Positions 60,356-64,000 of a stretch of 64,000 bases of DNA are shown here, one piece after another. Each line of letters begins with the position of its first letter. Position 1 is the stretch's first letter. The notes beneath the pieces were generated by a model. It was not told the origin of the DNA, searched no databases, and worked only from the letters and a program-made list of their open reading frames with translations. Made by a program: the position numbers and the translations under genes. This stretch comes from UBA5399 sp964464145 (GTDB taxonomy: Bacteria; Bacillota; Clostridia; Christensenellales; Christensenellaceae): the NCBI GenBank assembly GCA_964464145.1, contig CAYXFB010000002.1:1-64000 (forward strand), in the 5' to 3' direction.

Positions 60356-61876
60356 ATGACGAACGAAGCGAACGGAACGGTCATTCTGGAAATGAAGGAC
60401 ATCACGAAGGCATTCTCCGGCGTAACGGTGCTGGATGGTGTGCAGTTTGACCTGAAGAGGGGCGAGGTGCACGCGCTAATAGGCGAAAACGGCGCGGGCA
60501 AATCCACGCTCATGAAGATATTGAACGGAATATACACAAAGGACGCGGGCGAAATATTTATTGACGGCAAACCCGCAACTCTGGGCAATATATTCGCCGC
60601 CAAGGAGCACGGCATAAGCATAATCCATCAGGAGCTGAGCCTGGTGCCCGAAATGACGGTGGCGGAAAATGTTTTTTTGGGGCGTATGCCCACCAGCAAG
60701 CTGGGCTTCATAGACGACCGCACACCGATCGAGGAAACGCGAGCGTTGCTCAAGCGCTTTGGCCTTGAGGCCATAAATCCGGCGCAAAAGATCTCCGAGC
60801 TCAGCGTGGCACAGCAGCAGATGGTGGAGATAATGCGCGCACTGTCAACGGACGCGCAGATAATAGTTATGGACGAACCCACCGCCTCGCTGACCGATCA
60901 GGAGATAGAGAAGCTTTTCGTTTTCATAGACGATCTGAAAACGCGCGGCCACTCCATAGTTTATATATCCCACCGCATGGAGGAGCTATACAAGGTCTGC
61001 TCCCGCTGCACGGTGCTGCGCGACGGCAAATACGTGGGCACGGTGGAGCTTGAAAAAACCGACTATAACACGCTTGTAAGCATGATGGTGGGGCGCGAAT
61101 TCGAGGATTTTTACCCCGAATACAACGGCACAAAGGGCAAGGAGCTGTTGCGCGTGGAAAATTTGAACGCGGGCAATCAGGTGCGCGATATCAGTTTTTC
61201 TCTCTATCAGGGCGAAATACTCGGCTTTTACGGGCTGATGGGCAGCGGCCGAACGGAGACCATGCGCGCCATATTCGGCGTATCCGAAACGGAGGTCACG
61301 AGCGGCAAGATTTTCATAGAGGAAAACAAAGTGCAGATCACAAAGCCTGCCGAAGCTATAGCGAACGGGCTCTTCCTTGCTCCCGAAAACCGCAAAGAAC
61401 AAGGCTTTGTGCTAATGCAGGATATAAAATACAACATAACCATGTCCGTTATGGACGAATTTATAAGCGGCATAAAAACCAACGCCAAAAAAGAGGAGGA
61501 AATAGCCCAAACCTATTACGATCGTTTGGACATACGTTCCTCCGGGCTTATGCAGCTAACGCAAAATCTTTCGGGCGGAAACCAGCAAAAGGTGGTGCTT
61601 TCCAAGTGTTTGGCCACCAAGCCCAAGGTGCTTATATTGGACGAGCCCACCCGCGGCGTGGACGTGGGCGCCAAGGTGGCCATATACGATCTCATAGTGG
61701 AGCTGGCCGCTCAGGGCATGGGAATAATAATGATCTCCTCCGAAATGCCGGAGGTTGTGAACATGAGCACGCGGATGTACATAATGCGCGAGGGCAGTAT
61801 GATGGGCTGCCTTGAGGGCGATGAAATAAGCGAAGAACAAATAATGAAGTATTCTTTGGGAGGACAGGGAAAATGA
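60356..61876 (+). CDS. Sugar ABC ATPase (RbsA-like)
   Basis: A 506-aa duplicated ATPase with all motifs well preserved. The first half has Walker A GENGAGKST, HQELSLVPEMTVAENVFLG, signature LSVAQQQM and Walker B IIVMDEPTASL. The second half has GLMGSGRTET, LSGGNQQK and VLILDEPTRGVDVGAK. GGGAGG precedes the ATG, and the stop overlaps the next permease by 4 bp. It serves one or both adjacent permeases. Confidence 0.92.
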   Translation: MTNEANGTVILEMKDITKAFSGVTVLDGVQFDLKRGEVHALIGENGAGKSTLMKILNGIYTKDAGEIFIDGKPATLGNIFAAKEHGISIIHQELSLVPEMTVAENVFLGRMPTSKLGFIDDRTPIEETRALLKRFGLEAINPAQKISELSVAQQQMVEIMRALSTDAQIIVMDEPTASLTDQEIEKLFVFIDDLKTRGHSIVYISHRMEELYKVCSRCTVLRDGKYVGTVELEKTDYNTLVSMMVGREFEDFYPEYNGTKGKELLRVENLNAGNQVRDISFSLYQGEILGFYGLMGSGRTETMRAIFGVSETEVTSGKIFIEENKVQITKPAEAIANGLFLAPENRKEQGFVLMQDIKYNITMSVMDEFISGIKTNAKKEEEIAQTYYDRLDIRSSGLMQLTQNLSGGNQQKVVLSKCLATKPKVLILDEPTRGVDVGAKVAIYDLIVELAAQGMGIIMISSEMPEVVNMSTRMYIMREGSMMGCLEGDEISEEQIMKYSLGGQGK

Positions 61877-62853
61877 GCAATAACAGCAATTCTATGACTC
61901 TGGGAAAAAACAGGGCGGCTTACGCCGTAAAATCTAAATCCGGCCTTATAATAGCGCTGGCGGGCATATTTTTGATATTCATAATTCTTACGAAGGGAAG
62001 GTTTGTGGAACCCGCCAACCTCGTAAATCTGGTGCGCACCGTTTCGCTGTATGCGCCCGTGGCCTTCGCAATGACGCTCTGCCTCATAATTGGCGGCATA
62101 GACCTATCCGTGGGCGCGCTGTGCGCCGTGGCCAGCACCTACTGCGCAGGCCTCATAGTGGATTTCAATATGAACATGGGCTTGGCCGCGGTTATAGGCA
62201 TTGGCATGGCCACCCTCATGGGGCTTATAAACGGACTGCTCATATCCAAGACCATAATGCCTCCCTTCATCGTTACGCTCAGCATGATGCAGGCGGCACG
62301 TGGCGTGGCCTACATATACTCGGCGGGCAAGCCTATCCGCACGCCAACAGAGTTTGGCAGCTTCGGCAACGGCTATCTGTTCGACGTTATACCCTACTCC
62401 ATAATAGTTATGATAGTCGTTATGCTCGTTATGCTCGTGCTGCTCAACAAAACCAAGTTTGGGCGAAATATCTACGCCATCGGCGGAAACCGAGAGGCGG
62501 CGCGCTTCTCCGGCATACACGTGCAATTCACCACTATGTGGGTGTACATACTCTCCGGCTTCCTCTGCGGAATTTGCGGTGTTATATGGGCTTCGCGCCT
62601 ATATTCGGGACAGCCCACACTGGGCGAGGGCGCGGAGATGGACGCCATAGCCTCCGCCGTTGTGGGCGGAACCAGCATGGCGGGCGGCAGCGGCTCTATA
62701 GGCGGCACACTGCTGGGCGCGTTCATAATACAAACGCTGACCACCGGACTCAATTACATGAACGTACCCTTCTACTTCCAATACGTGGTGCGCGGCGTAG
62801 TCATAATACTGGCCGTGTACATAGACATCGTGCGCAAAAACAAGCAAAAGTAA
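61873..62853 (+). CDS. Sugar ABC permease (RbsC-like)
   Basis: A 326-aa permease with LCLIIGGIDLSVGALCAVAS, YSAGKPIRTPTEFGSF, AIGGNREAARFSGIHV and VVGGTSMAGGSGSIGG. The ATGA overlap with the ATPase shows coupling. It is directly followed by receptor 2 after a short region with a small hairpin (TGGGC-ATAC-GCCCA near 62860). Confidence 0.9.
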   Translation: MSNNSNSMTLGKNRAAYAVKSKSGLIIALAGIFLIFIILTKGRFVEPANLVNLVRTVSLYAPVAFAMTLCLIIGGIDLSVGALCAVASTYCAGLIVDFNMNMGLAAVIGIGMATLMGLINGLLISKTIMPPFIVTLSMMQAARGVAYIYSAGKPIRTPTEFGSFGNGYLFDVIPYSIIVMIVVMLVMLVLLNKTKFGRNIYAIGGNREAARFSGIHVQFTTMWVYILSGFLCGICGVIWASRLYSGQPTLGEGAEMDAIASAVVGGTSMAGGSGSIGGTLLGAFIIQTLTTGLNYMNVPFYFQYVVRGVVIILAVYIDIVRKNKQK

Positions 62854-62912
62854 AAAAGTTTGGGCATACGCCCACAGAAAATAAAAAGCACAAAATATTT
62901 AGGAGGAACGAA

Positions 62913-64000
62913 ATGAAGAAAACATTGATGATCGTAGCACTGGCCATAGTAGCGGTATTCGTATTCGCGGCCTGCTCTCCTGCTGCTCCCGCAGCAAGCT
63001 CCGCTCCCGCAGAATCTGCGGCGGCTCCCTCTGAGGCGGCTTCCGAAGCGCCTGCAGAATCTGCGGCGGCTCCGGCAGAATCTGCGGCGGCTCCGGCGGA
63101 GTCTGCGGCGGCTCCCGCAGCGGATAACGCGGCGGCACCCGAGGGCGACTGGACGGACAAAATGTACGGCGTTTCCGTTATGGCGCACTCCAACCCCTTT
63201 TTCCTCAAGGAATCCGACACCATAAAGGCAATTGCGGAAGCGGACGGCAGCGAATTTACATCGCCCGACCCGGCAAACGATATCTCCACGCAGGTTCAGC
63301 AGATCAGCGAAATGATAGCGCGCGGAATAGACGTGCTGATAGTTGATCCCATAGACTCAGAGGGCATAGAGCCGGCGCTGGTTGAAGCGGAGCGCGCGGG
63401 CATACCCGTTATAAACATAGACTCCGTTGTAACGAACAAGGATCTGGTGCAGAGCATAATAGTTTCAGACAACGTGGACGCCGGACGTCAGGCGGGTCGC
63501 ACACTGTGCGAATCCATAGGCGGAGAGGGCAAGATAGCCATAGTAAACTGGTCTGCGCTGGGCGCGGTTCGCGACAGAACAGACGGCCTCAAGCAGGTGA
63601 TCGAAGAGGAGTTCCCCAACGTTGAGATAGTTGCGGATCAGGATGCAAACGGCATAGTTGAGGACGCGCAGAGCATAACGGACACCTTCCTGCAGGCCAA
63701 CCCCGATCTCAAAGGCATTTTCGCCATAAACGACCCGACGGCGCAGGGCGTTGCGGCCGCGCTTCAGGGTGCTAACAAAACGAAGGACGTTGTAGTGGTT
63801 TCCGTGGACGGTTCGCAGAACGGAATCGACATGATAAAGGAAGGCCAGCTCATGTCCTCACCCGTGCAGCAGCCCGCGCTCATAGCCGAGACCGCCACAA
63901 AGGTTGCCAAGCAGGTTTGGTCCGGCCAGACTCCCGAAAAGGAGATAATAATACCCGTTATAAACATCACCCCGGACAACTGGAAGGAATACGACGGCAA
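62913..64000 (+). CDS. Sugar-binding lipoprotein 2 (RbsB-like), cut by window end
   Basis: At least 362 aa; no stop before base 64000. The start after AGGAGGAACG is clear. The leader MKKTLMIVALAIVAVFVFAA ends at lipobox Cys 21. Residues about 22-75 are a linker of PAESAAA heptads coded by 21-bp repeats (63004-63125). The type-1 binding domain has MYGVSVMAHSNPFFLKESD, IARGIDVLIVDPIDSEGIEP, INIDSVV and GIFAINDPTAQGVAAAL, as in ribose or xylose receptors. It is the second receptor of the same locus, possibly with a different ligand. Confidence 0.9.
   Translation, partial: MKKTLMIVALAIVAVFVFAACSPAAPAASSAPAESAAAPSEAASEAPAESAAAPAESAAAPAESAAAPAADNAAAPEGDWTDKMYGVSVMAHSNPFFLKESDTIKAIAEADGSEFTSPDPANDISTQVQQISEMIARGIDVLIVDPIDSEGIEPALVEAERAGIPVINIDSVVTNKDLVQSIIVSDNVDAGRQAGRTLCESIGGEGKIAIVNWSALGAVRDRTDGLKQVIEEEFPNVEIVADQDANGIVEDAQSITDTFLQANPDLKGIFAINDPTAQGVAAALQGANKTKDVVVVSVDGSQNGIDMIKEGQLMSSPVQQPALIAETATKVAKQVWSGQTPEKEIIIPVINITPDNWKEYDG

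Noticed and set aside
1..64000. CRISPR array, prophage, insertion sequence or tRNA/rRNA genes
   Set aside because: No regularly spaced repeats, integrase, transposase, phage structural genes or clover-leaf candidates were noticed.

Overview
The window looks like a chromosome segment of an anaerobic, gut-type Clostridia (Firmicutes). Ribosome binding sites are strong AGGAGG-type, promoters are SigA-like, and a Fur/PerR-type regulator sits next to a reverse rubrerythrin. Sugar ABC transporters of the ribose (RbsABC) type are abundant, and the substrate-binding lipoproteins carry Ala/Pro/Ser/Glu-rich linkers. Coding DNA is moderately GC-rich, yet isoleucine is written mostly as ATA. I cannot name a genus. 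I see no rRNA, tRNA, CRISPR array, phage genes or intact transposase.

Layout. 0-4 kb: serine biosynthesis pair serC-serA (minus) and rarA (plus). 4-9 kb: a PhnSTUV/PotABCD-like ABC importer with an alkaline-phosphatase-superfamily phosphodiesterase in its operon. 9-12.8 kb: a membrane diguanylate cyclase with two periplasmic solute-binding domains, a DUF3788 protein and a YoaP-type acetyltransferase. 12.9-23.9 kb: an eight-gene catabolic operon (ASRT-like protein, sugar-binding lipoprotein, GH20-like hydrolase, RbsA/RbsC, creatinase-like M24 protein, rhamnose mutarotase, creatininase family). It is divergent from an unusual LacI-solute-binding-protein fusion regulator. 23.9-26.9 kb: tetR-xpt-hflX, where HflX carries an N-terminal JAMM-like motif. 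27-36.4 kb: a second sugar system (two permeases, ATPase, binding protein, FGGY kinase, DhaK without DhaL, small HTH-like protein) divergent from a SIS-domain isomerase.

36.5-39.7 kb: MerR/TipA-type regulator, a cold-shock gene with a long structured leader, a zinc-ribbon membrane protein and a DapB-like dehydrogenase. 39.7-49 kb: two secreted repeat proteins (one with a C11 tract, one NlpC/P60), a LuxR-type regulator, an Fe-S aldo/keto reductase, perR-rubrerythrin, and an orphan corrinoid protein. 49-52.5 kb: acetate-type transporter, then an acyl-activating enzyme, acyl carrier protein and HAD phosphatase. 52.5-64 kb: a third sugar locus: an ATPase, SDR dehydrogenase and glycerol-kinase-type kinase (minus), divergent from an AraC regulator, a binding protein, permease, ATPase, permease and a second binding protein that runs off the window.

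The common theme is uptake of carbohydrate-like compounds through kinase- or hydrolase-coupled ABC importers, each under its own local regulator. Three related non-coding elements (about 32.1, 36.4 and 52.5 kb) sit directly after stop codons and look like a mobile 3'-end repeat family. An 88-bp nested palindrome lies at 52.8 kb. Everything here comes from reading the sequence; no database search was run.
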